Source: Verrucomicrobia bacterium UBA1629 (GTDB taxonomy: Bacteria > Verrucomicrobiota > Kiritimatiellia > RFP12 > UBA1067). From it: DNA of 22,571 nucleotides. Each line of letters opens with the position of its first letter. The stretch's first letter is position 1. The position numbers and the translations under genes are program-made. Shown in pieces: positions 7,632 through 14,176 of the stretch. The notes under the pieces were generated by a model, which saw only the letters and a program-made list of their open reading frames with translations, ran no database searches and was not told the DNA's origin. The stretch spans positions 1 through 22,571 of the forward strand of contig DCMF01000083.1 in the NCBI GenBank assembly GCA_002321305.1, given 5' to 3'.

Positions 7632-8395
7632 ACTGCAAGGTCATGGGAATCGTCAACGTCACGCCTGATTCGTTTTCGGACGGCGGCAAGTTCTTCAGTC
7701 CCGAAGAGGCGGTACGCCGCGCGGCGAACCACATCGACGAGGGTGCGGACATCCTCGACTTCGGCGGCGAATCGACGCGACCCGGCGCGACGCCGCTCGC
7801 GTGGGACGAGGAGTGGGCGCGGCTGGAGCCGGTGCTGGGCGAGGTCAGGGGGATGAAGGGGAAGGTAAGAAGGAAGAGGGAAGAGGGAAGAGGGAAAAGT
7901 GCGGAAATTCAGATTTCCGTTGACACCTATCATCCGGAGACGGCGGCGCGGGCAATCGAGGCGGGCGCGACGATCATCAACTGCGTCTACGCGCAGCCGA
8001 TTCCCGACATGATCAAGCTGCTGGACGTCTATCCCGGCGTCGAGCTTGTCCTGCCTGTGCGGTGCGCGGCGGATCTTGCGCCGTACCGGGCGTATCTGCC
8101 GCGTCTCTACCTCGATCCGATGATCGGCTTTGACACGACGCGCGAGGAGGATCTGCGGCTCCTGCAGGCGACGGCCGAGCTCGCGAAGCTGGGGCGCGTG
8201 CTGATTGGCGCGAGCCGCAAGCGCATCGTGAAGAGGCTGACGGGCACGAAAGTGCCGGGCAAGGATCTTGCGGGCAACCTGGCGATTGCGCTCTGGGCGG
8301 CGCAGAACGGCGCGAGCGTCGTGCGCGTCCATGACGTGCGCGAGACGGTGCAGGCCCTGAAGGTGTGGGACGCGCTGTCGGAGGCGGTCGCATGA
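7628..8395 (+). CDS. folP: Dihydropteroate synthase (diverged)
   Basis: The 255-residue protein belongs to the pterin-binding TIM-barrel family that joins para-aminobenzoate to dihydropterin pyrophosphate in folate synthesis. Recognised motifs in order are MGIVNVTPDSFSDGG (about 6-20), ILDFGGESTRPGATP, ISVDTYHPETAARAIEAGA, LDPMIGFDTT, IGASRKRIVKRLTG and VVRVHDVRETVQAL. Several positions deviate: the usual INDVSG after strand 4 reads INCVYA, and DPGIGFGK reads DPMIGFDT, so the canonical lysine there is absent. A basic insert of about 18 residues (GMKGKVRRKREEGRGKSAE) sits just before the ISVDT strand and is encoded by a heptamer repeat. Start ATG overlaps the nth stop and the stop overlaps the tatD ATG. 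It is probably DHPS, but the changed pterin/pABA loop leaves room for a related pterin-binding activity. Confidence 0.8.
   Translation: MNCKVMGIVNVTPDSFSDGGKFFSPEEAVRRAANHIDEGADILDFGGESTRPGATPLAWDEEWARLEPVLGEVRGMKGKVRRKREEGRGKSAEIQISVDTYHPETAARAIEAGATIINCVYAQPIPDMIKLLDVYPGVELVLPVRCAADLAPYRAYLPRLYLDPMIGFDTTREEDLRLLQATAELAKLGRVLIGASRKRIVKRLTGTKVPGKDLAGNLAIALWAAQNGASVVRVHDVRETVQALKVWDALSEAVA
7872..7899 (+). repeat. Heptamer tandem repeat (GGAAGAG)x4 inside folP
   Basis: Three perfect copies of GGAAGAG are followed by GGAAAAG. The surrounding 7847-7899 is almost purely purine on the coding strand. The peptide it encodes, rich in Arg/Lys/Glu/Gly, is absent from ordinary dihydropteroate synthases. 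Confidence 0.85.
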
Positions 8396-9198
8396 GGCTC
8401 TTTGACACGCATTGCCATTTCGACGCGCAGGATCCGGCGGCGATTGCCGAGATCCTCGCGCGCGCCAGGGCGGCGGGCGTCGAGAAGCTGATGGCCGTCG
8501 GCGGCAGCCGCGAAATGAACGAGGCGGCGAACGTGGCCTACGGCGTTCAACACGGAGAAAACGGAGTCGGAGAGGCACGGAGCGACTTGCCGACGGTCGT
8601 GACGGCGTTCGGTTTTGACATGGACGGCGTCGATTGGGACAAGCCGGCGGTGTCCATCGACTCGATTATTCGGTCATTCGATTATTCGATCATTTCCCCT
8701 GCCGCCCTCGGCGAGATCGGCCTCGACTACCATTACTACGGCCCGGAGACGCGCGCGGCGCAGATGAAGCTCTTCGCCGCGCAGCTGGAGGAGGCGCGGC
8801 GGCGCGACCTGCCGGTCGTCGTCCACACGCGCGAGGCGGCGGCGGACACGCTCGCGCTGCTGAAGGAGATCCCGTCGCGCGGCATCATCCACTGCTTCAC
8901 GGGCACGCCGGACGAGGCGCGGGCGTATCTCGACCTCGGCTTTTTCATCTCGTTTTCGGGCATCGTCACCTTCAAGGCGGCGGACAACGTGCGTGTCTCG
9001 GCGCGTTACGTGCCGGACGACCGGATCCTCATCGAGACGGACGCGCCGTTTCTTGCGCCCGTGCCGATGCGCGGCCGTCCGAACGAGCCGGCGTTCATCC
9101 GCCACACGTGCGAGTTCCTCGCGAACCTGCGCGGCGTGCCGGCGGACGACTTCGCCGATCTGACCTTCGCCAACGCGGAACGGGCGCTGGGCACATGA
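8392..9198 (+). CDS. tatD: TatD family metal-dependent hydrolase/DNase
   Basis: The 268-residue protein is a TatD-type TIM-barrel amidohydrolase with 3'-5' exonuclease/DNase activity in characterised members. Metal-binding motifs are in place: DTHCHFD at residues 4-10, GEIGLDYHYYG (metal Glu), VVHTREAAADTL, IIHCFTGTPDEA and ETDAPFLAP. The ATG at 8392 overlaps the folP stop. The region between GGSREMNEAANVAYG and GEIGLDY is unusual: it includes two repeat-derived stretches (QHGENGVGEARSD and SIDSIIRSFDYSI) where family members have short helical connections. Both leave the frame and the motifs intact. Its stop overlaps the tadA start. Confidence 0.88.
   Translation: MRLFDTHCHFDAQDPAAIAEILARARAAGVEKLMAVGGSREMNEAANVAYGVQHGENGVGEARSDLPTVVTAFGFDMDGVDWDKPAVSIDSIIRSFDYSIISPAALGEIGLDYHYYGPETRAAQMKLFAAQLEEARRRDLPVVVHTREAAADTLALLKEIPSRGIIHCFTGTPDEARAYLDLGFFISFSGIVTFKAADNVRVSARYVPDDRILIETDAPFLAPVPMRGRPNEPAFIRHTCEFLANLRGVPADDFADLTFANAERALGT
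8551..8582 (+). repeat. CACGGAG-type degenerate repeat inside tatD
   Basis: CACGGAG (8551-8557), ACGGAG (8561-8566), TCGGAG (8567-8572) and CACGGAG (8576-8582) follow in one stretch. It encodes HGENGVGEARS, which is not part of the conserved TatD fold. Confidence 0.65.
8663..8694 (+). repeat. Octamer tandem repeat (CGATTATT)x4 inside tatD
   Basis: Four perfectly phased octamers: CGATTATT, CGGTCATT, CGATTATT, CGATCATT. The stretch is AT-rich within a GC-rich gene and encodes SIIRSFDYSII, placed just before the GEIGLDY metal motif. Confidence 0.82.
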
Positions 9199-9788
9199 GC
9201 GCGTTCGACGAGCATTTCATGCGCATGGCGCTGCGCGAGGCGGTGCGGGCGGCGGAGGAGGGCGAGGTGCCGCTGGGCTGCGTCATCGTCGCGCCGGCCG
9301 TCGTGGAGCCGGCGCATGACGGGCATCCGGCCGTCTACGATCCTGATCCGACGATGGCGCGGATCCTGGGGCGGGCGCACAACCAGACGGAAGGGCTGTC
9401 GGACGCGACGGCCCATGCGGAAATGCTGGCGCTGTCGTCCGCCTTCGCCGCCATCGGCGACTGGCGGCTGACGGGGGCGCGTCTCTACGTCACGAAGGAG
9501 CCGTGCCCGATGTGCGCGGGCGGCATTGTCCTTGCGCGGCTGGAGACGGTCGTCTGGGGCGTGTCCGACCCGAAGCGCGGCGGCGGCACGGCGTTCGGCA
9601 TCTTCGACCACCCCGGCATCAACCACCATCCCGAAATCGTCACCGGCGTCTGCGAAGCGGAATCCAAGGCGCTTCTCCAAGACTTCTTTCGGGCGCGGCG
9701 TCTGCCTCGTCCGTCCGCTTCTCACGCAACGTCCCCATTGCCTTGCGTCCCTGCAGACCAATCGCACGGGAACGGTCTGTTTTCATGA
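9195..9788 (+). CDS. tadA: tRNA-specific adenosine deaminase-like (CDA fold)
   Basis: The 197-residue protein has the zinc deaminase signature: H74-A-E76 in DATAHAEMLAL (zinc ligand and proton shuttle) and PCPMC at 103-107 with zinc ligands C104 and C107. These and the short R-L-Y-V-T-K-E-P strand match TadA, which makes inosine at the wobble position of tRNA-Arg. A guanine or other nucleobase deaminase cannot be fully excluded. Two oddities make it longer than typical TadA (about 150-170 residues): roughly 15 extra residues between the first strands (VEPAHDGHPAVYDPDPTMAR), and a low-complexity tail after RARRLPRP with no counterpart I recognise. The ATG overlaps the tatD stop. It is the last gene of the rluB operon; the next gene has its own promoter. 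Confidence 0.87.
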   Translation: MSAFDEHFMRMALREAVRAAEEGEVPLGCVIVAPAVVEPAHDGHPAVYDPDPTMARILGRAHNQTEGLSDATAHAEMLALSSAFAAIGDWRLTGARLYVTKEPCPMCAGGIVLARLETVVWGVSDPKRGGGTAFGIFDHPGINHHPEIVTGVCEAESKALLQDFFRARRLPRPSASHATSPLPCVPADQSHGNGLFS

Positions 9789-9811
9789 CATCGGCGCGCG
9801 CTTCCTGGATT

Positions 9812-9820
9812 TGGTATAAT
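9812..9820 (+). promoter_or_regulatory. Extended -10 promoter of the MATE gene
   Basis: TGG plus perfect TATAAT (9815-9820). The predicted start is near 9827, leaving a leader of about 19 nt before the ATG at 9846. No -35 hexamer is recognisable. Confidence 0.72.
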
Positions 9821-9845
9821 TCGCCGCTTCATCTTGCGGAGAGAA

Positions 9846-11264
9846 ATGGCGAAGAGCAAAGAAATGAAAGCGAACCTTGACGAGCTGTCCAAGGGCAGCC
9901 TGGGTCGGCTGCTCCTGAAATACTCGTGGCCGGCGCTGGTCGCGATGACGCTGAACGCGCTTTACGCGGTCGTCGATCGCGTGTTCATCGGCCAGGGCTG
10001 CGGCGTGGACGCGATGGCGGGCCTGCAGCTCGCGATGCCCGTGATGATGTTCCTCACGGCGTTCGGCCCGCTCGTCGGCGTCGGGCACGCCGCGCTCCTC
10101 TCGATCAAGCTCGGCGCGAACGACCGCGTCGCCTGCGAGAAGATCCTCGGCGAGACGATCGCCCTGAAGCTCCTCGTCTTCTCGATCCTCATCCCGGCGA
10201 TCTACCTCTCGCTCGACACGGTGCTCGCGTGGTGCGGGGCGGACAAGGTGACGCCCGGCGCCTACGCCGCCGCGAAGACGTACCTGGAGATCGTCCTCGC
10301 CTCGCACGTCTTCTCGCACCTCGCGTTCGGCCTTTCGGCCCTTCAGCGCGCGGAAGGCGGCGCGATCCGCTCGATGGTGTGCATGGTCGTCGGCTTCGGC
10401 GCGAACCTCGTCCTGGACCCGATCCTCATCTTCGGCTGCGGCATGGGCGTCGCGGGCGCGGCGTGGGCGACGAACCTCGCGATGCTCGCGTCGGCCGTGT
10501 GGGCGTTCGGGTACTACTGGCGCGGAAAGTCCGTCGTCCGCCTGCGCCTCCGCCGCATCGGAGTCTACCCGGAACTGCTTGGCCGTGCGCTCGCCATCGG
10601 CCTCGCGCCGTTCCTCCAGCAGCTGATGAGTTCCGTCATCATCGCGTCGCTCCAGTATGCGTTCGCGAAGTGGATGCCGGACGCGGCGTCGCGCACGGCG
10701 GAGATCGCCTCGCTCGGCGTCTTCAGCGGTGCGCTGATTCTCGTCTTCATGCCGATCCTCGGCTGCCAGCAGGGGCTTCAGCCGATCTTCGGCTACAACT
10801 GGGGGGCGCGGAACTTCCGGCGCGTTTTGGGTGCGCTGAAGGTGGGCTTCGTCGTGACGACGGCCCTCACCGTCTTCGCGTGGGTCATTCAGGTCGTGCC
10901 GCCGTTCCCGACGGGAATCGCGCGGATGTTCGTCTCGGGCGAGAACCCGGAGATCATCGCGCTCGCCGCGCACGACCTCGCGCTCGCGAACTGCATGATC
11001 TGGTGCATCTCGGTCAACGTCCTCGCGACGACCTACTTCCAGTCCATCGGCAAGCCCGCCGTCGCGATCCTCCTCTCGCTCCTGCGGCAGGGCGTCGTGC
11101 TGCTGCCGATCGTGTGGCTGCTGCCGCACGTCCTCGACGACAAGCCCTTCGCGATCTGGCTGTCGATGCCGGTCTCGGACGCCCTCTGCAACCTCGCGAC
11201 GATTCCGCCGCTCCTGCTGCACGCGCGCTTCCTTGCGCGTGTCCGCGCGCGCGATGCCATTTGA
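9846..11264 (+). CDS. MATE family multidrug/cation efflux transporter
   Basis: The 472-residue protein is an inner-membrane antiporter with about 12 transmembrane helices. The two homologous halves begin at the conserved LLKYSWPALVAMTLNALYAVVDRVFIGQ (about residues 20-45) and around residue 240 (GRALAIGLAPFLQQLMSSV). The N-terminal D-x-V-F-I-G motif and the second-half QPIFGYNWGARNFRRV are standard for the MepA/DinF-like branch. It should export organic cations or drugs using Na+ or H+; the substrate cannot be read from sequence. I chose the ATG at 9846, which has GGAG at 9838-9841 upstream; the ATG at 9864 is a possible alternative. The gene has its own promoter and is followed within 4 nt by the promoter of the next gene, so it is probably monocistronic. 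Confidence 0.9.
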   Translation: MAKSKEMKANLDELSKGSLGRLLLKYSWPALVAMTLNALYAVVDRVFIGQGCGVDAMAGLQLAMPVMMFLTAFGPLVGVGHAALLSIKLGANDRVACEKILGETIALKLLVFSILIPAIYLSLDTVLAWCGADKVTPGAYAAAKTYLEIVLASHVFSHLAFGLSALQRAEGGAIRSMVCMVVGFGANLVLDPILIFGCGMGVAGAAWATNLAMLASAVWAFGYYWRGKSVVRLRLRRIGVYPELLGRALAIGLAPFLQQLMSSVIIASLQYAFAKWMPDAASRTAEIASLGVFSGALILVFMPILGCQQGLQPIFGYNWGARNFRRVLGALKVGFVVTTALTVFAWVIQVVPPFPTGIARMFVSGENPEIIALAAHDLALANCMIWCISVNVLATTYFQSIGKPAVAILLSLLRQGVVLLPIVWLLPHVLDDKPFAIWLSMPVSDALCNLATIPPLLLHARFLARVRARDAI

Positions 11265-11273
11265 TGGTATAAT
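11265..11273 (+). promoter_or_regulatory. Extended -10 promoter of the FlbD-like gene
   Basis: TGG plus perfect TATAAT (11268-11273), beginning right at the MATE stop codon. The predicted start is near 11280, giving a leader of about 39 nt that contains AGGAG at 11307-11311. No clear -35 is visible. Confidence 0.75.
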
Positions 11274-11318
11274 ACGCGACTGGAAACGAGACAGGGAACA
11301 ACCCGCAGGAGAGAAAAC

Positions 11319-11963
11319 ATGTTCATCAAGTTGACACGGCTGGACAACACGCCGATCTGGATCAATGCAAGTTTCGTCGTGACCGTCGAGCCGCGCAAGG
11401 CCGGCGGCTCGGTCGTCGTGCCGATCGGCGACGGGCTGGACTACGACGTGAAGGAGACGCCGGAGGCCGTCCTCGCGATGCTGGACGGCGCGCCCGCGCC
11501 CGCCGTCGTGCCGGTTCCGGCGCCGCCGGGCCTCGCGCCGAAGACGCTGGGCGTCGCGCCGGAGGCCGAGCCGACGTCAACGGAGGCGTCTGTTGCGGAG
11601 CCTGTGGCGGACGCCGTCGCGAAATCCGTGGCGGAGCCGGCGGCGGCGCCCGCCAAGAAGACGACCCGTGCGCGCAAGGCCAAGACGACGGCGCCCGCCG
11701 CCGAAGCCGAGCCGACGGCGGAGGCGGACGGCGCGGACAAGCCGGCCGCCAAGAAGCCGCGCGCGCGCCGGACGAAGAAGCCTGAGATGCCGTTGACGGA
11801 AGACGAGGTCGCGCGCCTCAGGAAGCTGGCGCCCGGCACCGTCCGCAAGCTCCAGAACACGCTCGTGGCGCAGTTCAGGACGGTGGAGCCGGAGGCGGCC
11901 ATGGCGGCCCTTGAGGCGCATGAGATCCTGTCGCTCGACCGCGATCACATTATCTGGAAGTGA
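11319..11963 (+). CDS. FlbD-like N-terminal domain with histone-H1-like Lys/Ala linker; function unknown
   Basis: I do not recognise the full 214-residue protein. Residues 1-55 (FIKLTRLDNTPIWINASFVV) resemble the small FlbD family, which in other bacteria lies in flagellar operons. Residues 56-110 are Ala/Pro/Glu/Val-rich. Two basic clusters follow, AKKTTRARKAKTT (112-124) and KPAAKKPRARRTKKP (141-155), separated by an acidic Ala-rich stretch; this looks like the DNA-binding tails of histone-H1-like proteins. Residues 156-214 (LTEDEVARLRKLAPGTVRKLQ) form a compact, probably helical domain of unknown family. A role in nucleic-acid binding is plausible but inferred. There are no flagellar genes around it. 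AGGAG lies 7 nt before the start. Its stop codon lies inside the first unit of a long heptamer array. Confidence 0.75.
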   Translation: MFIKLTRLDNTPIWINASFVVTVEPRKAGGSVVVPIGDGLDYDVKETPEAVLAMLDGAPAPAVVPVPAPPGLAPKTLGVAPEAEPTSTEASVAEPVADAVAKSVAEPAAAPAKKTTRARKAKTTAPAAEAEPTAEADGADKPAAKKPRARRTKKPEMPLTEDEVARLRKLAPGTVRKLQNTLVAQFRTVEPEAAMAALEAHEILSLDRDHIIWK

Positions 11964-12127
11964 GAAGTGAGGGATGAGAAGTGAGGAATAGGATGTGAGG
12001 GATGAGAAGTGGGAAGTGAGGTGGTGAGGTTCTCACCTCTCACCTCTCACCTCTCACCTCTCATCCCTCACCTCTCACCTCTCATCCCACATCCCTCACC
12101 TCTCACCTCTCACCTCTCACCTCTCAC
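11960..12127. repeat. Array of 24 phased heptamers (GTGAGAA/GTGAGGG then CTCTCAC), long imperfect inverted repeat
   Basis: The whole 168 bp divides into 24 heptamers with no phase shift. The left 10 units are purine-rich (GTGAGAA, GTGAGGG, ATGAGAA and variants); from 12030 the units become TTCTCAC, CTCTCAC, CTCTCAT and CCCTCAC. The halves are complementary in style, so the RNA could fold into a hairpin with a tip at GGTGAG-GTT-CTCACC (12023-12037). It fills the gap between the FlbD-like gene and the transketolase promoter. It has no spacers, so it is not a CRISPR. It may act as a terminator or RNA stabiliser; this is untested. Confidence 0.9.
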
Positions 12128-12134
12128 TTCTATA

Positions 12135-12143
12135 TGATATAAT
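12135..12143 (+). promoter_or_regulatory. Extended -10 promoter of the tkt operon
   Basis: TGA plus perfect TATAAT (12138-12143), starting 8 nt after the heptamer array. The -35 position falls inside the array and has no TTGACA-like match. The predicted start is near 12150, with AAGGAAG upstream of the ATG at 12179. Confidence 0.75.
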
Positions 12144-12178
12144 ACGCTCCTTGATTTCAAATTTAAGGAAGAAAGACG

Positions 12179-14152
12179 ATGAAGACGACGAACGAACAGC
12201 TGAAGCTGGCGGCGGACACGATCCGCTGCCTGTGTGCGGACATGGTCGAGAAGGCCAATTCAGGGCATCCGGGCGCGGCGATGGGCATGGCGGATCTCGC
12301 GGCGACCCTGTGGCTGCGGCACCTGCGGGTCGATCCGCAGGACACGGCGTGGAAGAACCGCGACCGCCTCGTGTTTTCGGGCGGGCACGCCTCCGCGCTC
12401 GTCTACGCGCTGAACCACCTGTCGGGCACGGGCGGCGTCACGCTGGAGGAGCTGCAGACGTTCCGCCAGTTCGGCTCGCGCTGCGCGGGCCACCCGGAGC
12501 GCGGCGTCATGCCGGGCGTCGAGGTGACGACGGGTCCGCTCGGCCAGGGCTTCGCGATGGCGGTCGGCCTCGCGATTGCCGCGAAGATGAGGCGGCGCGA
12601 CAACCACACGTGGGTCTTCATGGGCGACGGCGACGTGGAGGAGGGCATCAGCCATGAGGCGGCGTCCCTCGCCGGCACGCTGAAGCTCGGCGGCCTCACG
12701 GCGATCTACGACTTCAACGACATCCAGATCGAAGGCCACGTCACGGACACGAACCGCGACGACGCGAAGAAGCGCTTCGAGGCGTATGGCTGGAAGGTCT
12801 TCGAGATCGACGGCCACGACTACGACCAGATCCACCGCGCCTACCTCCGCGCGCAGAAGGTGACGGACGCGCCCGTCCTGATCATCGCCAAGACGGTCAT
12901 CGGCAAGGGCGCGCCGACGAAGGCCGGGACGCACGGCTGCCACGGTGCGCCGCTCGGCGCCGAGGAGGTCGCCGCGACGAAGACGGCGCTCGGCTTCGAT
13001 CCCGCGAAGAGCTTCTACGTGCCGCAGGAGGTCTACGACCTCTTCGCCGCGCGCGCGGCCCTCTGCCACCACTGGCGCAACCGGGACGTCAAGGCCGAGA
13101 AGGCCGCGCTCAAGGCGGCGGGCGGCCCGGCCGCGCCGGAGACGGACGACGCGCGGCGCGCGCGCCTCCTCGCCGCGCTCCCGACGTTCGACCCCGAAAA
13201 GCCGGTCGCGACGCGCGCGGCGAACGGGGCGGTCATGAATGCGCTGGCGGACGTCTTTCCCGCGCTCGTCGGCGGCTCGGCCGACCTCGAGGGCTCGAAC
13301 AAGACGGGCCTCAAGAAGTACGGCTGGATCTCCGCCGGGGACTTCTCGGGGCGCAACTTCCACTGGGGCGTGCGCGAACTCGCGATGACCGCGATGGTGA
13401 ACGGCCTCACGGCCTACGAGGACTTCCGCGCGTTCGGCGCGACGTTCTTCGTCTTCTCCGACTACTGCCGCCCGGCGATCCGCCTTGCGGCGATCATGGA
13501 CGTCCCCTCGATCTTCGTCTTCTCGCATGACAGCTTCTACGTCGGCGAGGACGGCCCGACGCACGAGCCGATCGAGCAGCTCGCGGCGATCCGGACGATC
13601 CCGAACGTGACGACGTTCCGTCCGGCGGACGCGACGGAGACGGGCTACGCCTGGGTCGAGATGCTGATGAACACGAAAGGGCCGAGCTGCATCCTGACGA
13701 CGCGGCAGAACCTGCCCGTGCTGGAGGGGACGCGCGCGGAGGGCGTCGCGAAGGGCGCCTACTCGATCTGGCAGGCCGGCCCGCAGACGAAGGACACGGT
13801 GCTCTTCCTCGCGTCCGGCAGCGAAGTCTCGCTCTGCATCGCCGCCGCGCAGAAGATGTGGGACGAAAGCGACGGCCGCCAGTCCGTGCGCGTCGTCTCG
13901 ATGCCGTCGATGGAGCGGTTCCTCGCGCAGAAGTGCACGTACCGCGACTACGTCGTGCCGGAGCAGATGACGAAGCGCGTCATCGTCGAGGCCGGCTCGC
14001 GCTTCGGCTGGGACCGCTTCCGCCTCGACTTCAGGACGACGCGGTTCGTGACGAAGGACGACTTCGGCGCGTCCGCGCCCTACAAGGTGCTGGCGCAGGA
14101 ATTCGGCTTCACGGTCGAGAACGTGCTCGCGAAGGCGCGGGAGCTCGTCTGA
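12179..14152 (+). CDS. tkt: Transketolase
   Basis: This 657-residue enzyme, of full normal length, moves two-carbon ketol units between sugar phosphates in the non-oxidative pentose phosphate pathway, using thiamine diphosphate and a divalent metal. The N-terminal part has SGHPGAAMG (H30), the GDGD motif at 149-152 and N180 in FNDIQIEG, together forming the cofactor/metal site. The middle pyrimidine-binding domain has WGVRELAMTAMVNG, with the catalytic glutamate in VRE, and then HDSFYVGEDGPTHEPIEQL. The C-terminal domain ends normally. AAGGAAG precedes the ATG. It leads a likely operon with a sugar-kinase-like gene (24 nt later) and luxS, which would connect pentose, amino-sugar and ribose-moiety metabolism. 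Confidence 0.96.
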   Translation: MKTTNEQLKLAADTIRCLCADMVEKANSGHPGAAMGMADLAATLWLRHLRVDPQDTAWKNRDRLVFSGGHASALVYALNHLSGTGGVTLEELQTFRQFGSRCAGHPERGVMPGVEVTTGPLGQGFAMAVGLAIAAKMRRRDNHTWVFMGDGDVEEGISHEAASLAGTLKLGGLTAIYDFNDIQIEGHVTDTNRDDAKKRFEAYGWKVFEIDGHDYDQIHRAYLRAQKVTDAPVLIIAKTVIGKGAPTKAGTHGCHGAPLGAEEVAATKTALGFDPAKSFYVPQEVYDLFAARAALCHHWRNRDVKAEKAALKAAGGPAAPETDDARRARLLAALPTFDPEKPVATRAANGAVMNALADVFPALVGGSADLEGSNKTGLKKYGWISAGDFSGRNFHWGVRELAMTAMVNGLTAYEDFRAFGATFFVFSDYCRPAIRLAAIMDVPSIFVFSHDSFYVGEDGPTHEPIEQLAAIRTIPNVTTFRPADATETGYAWVEMLMNTKGPSCILTTRQNLPVLEGTRAEGVAKGAYSIWQAGPQTKDTVLFLASGSEVSLCIAAAQKMWDESDGRQSVRVVSMPSMERFLAQKCTYRDYVVPEQMTKRVIVEAGSRFGWDRFRLDFRTTRFVTKDDFGASAPYKVLAQEFGFTVENVLAKARELV

Positions 14153-14176
14153 CGGCGGCGGGAGGGGAGACCTCGG

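Noticed and set aside
11960..12127. Possible CRISPR array
   Set aside because: The 7-nt units are contiguous, with no unique spacers and no cas genes near.
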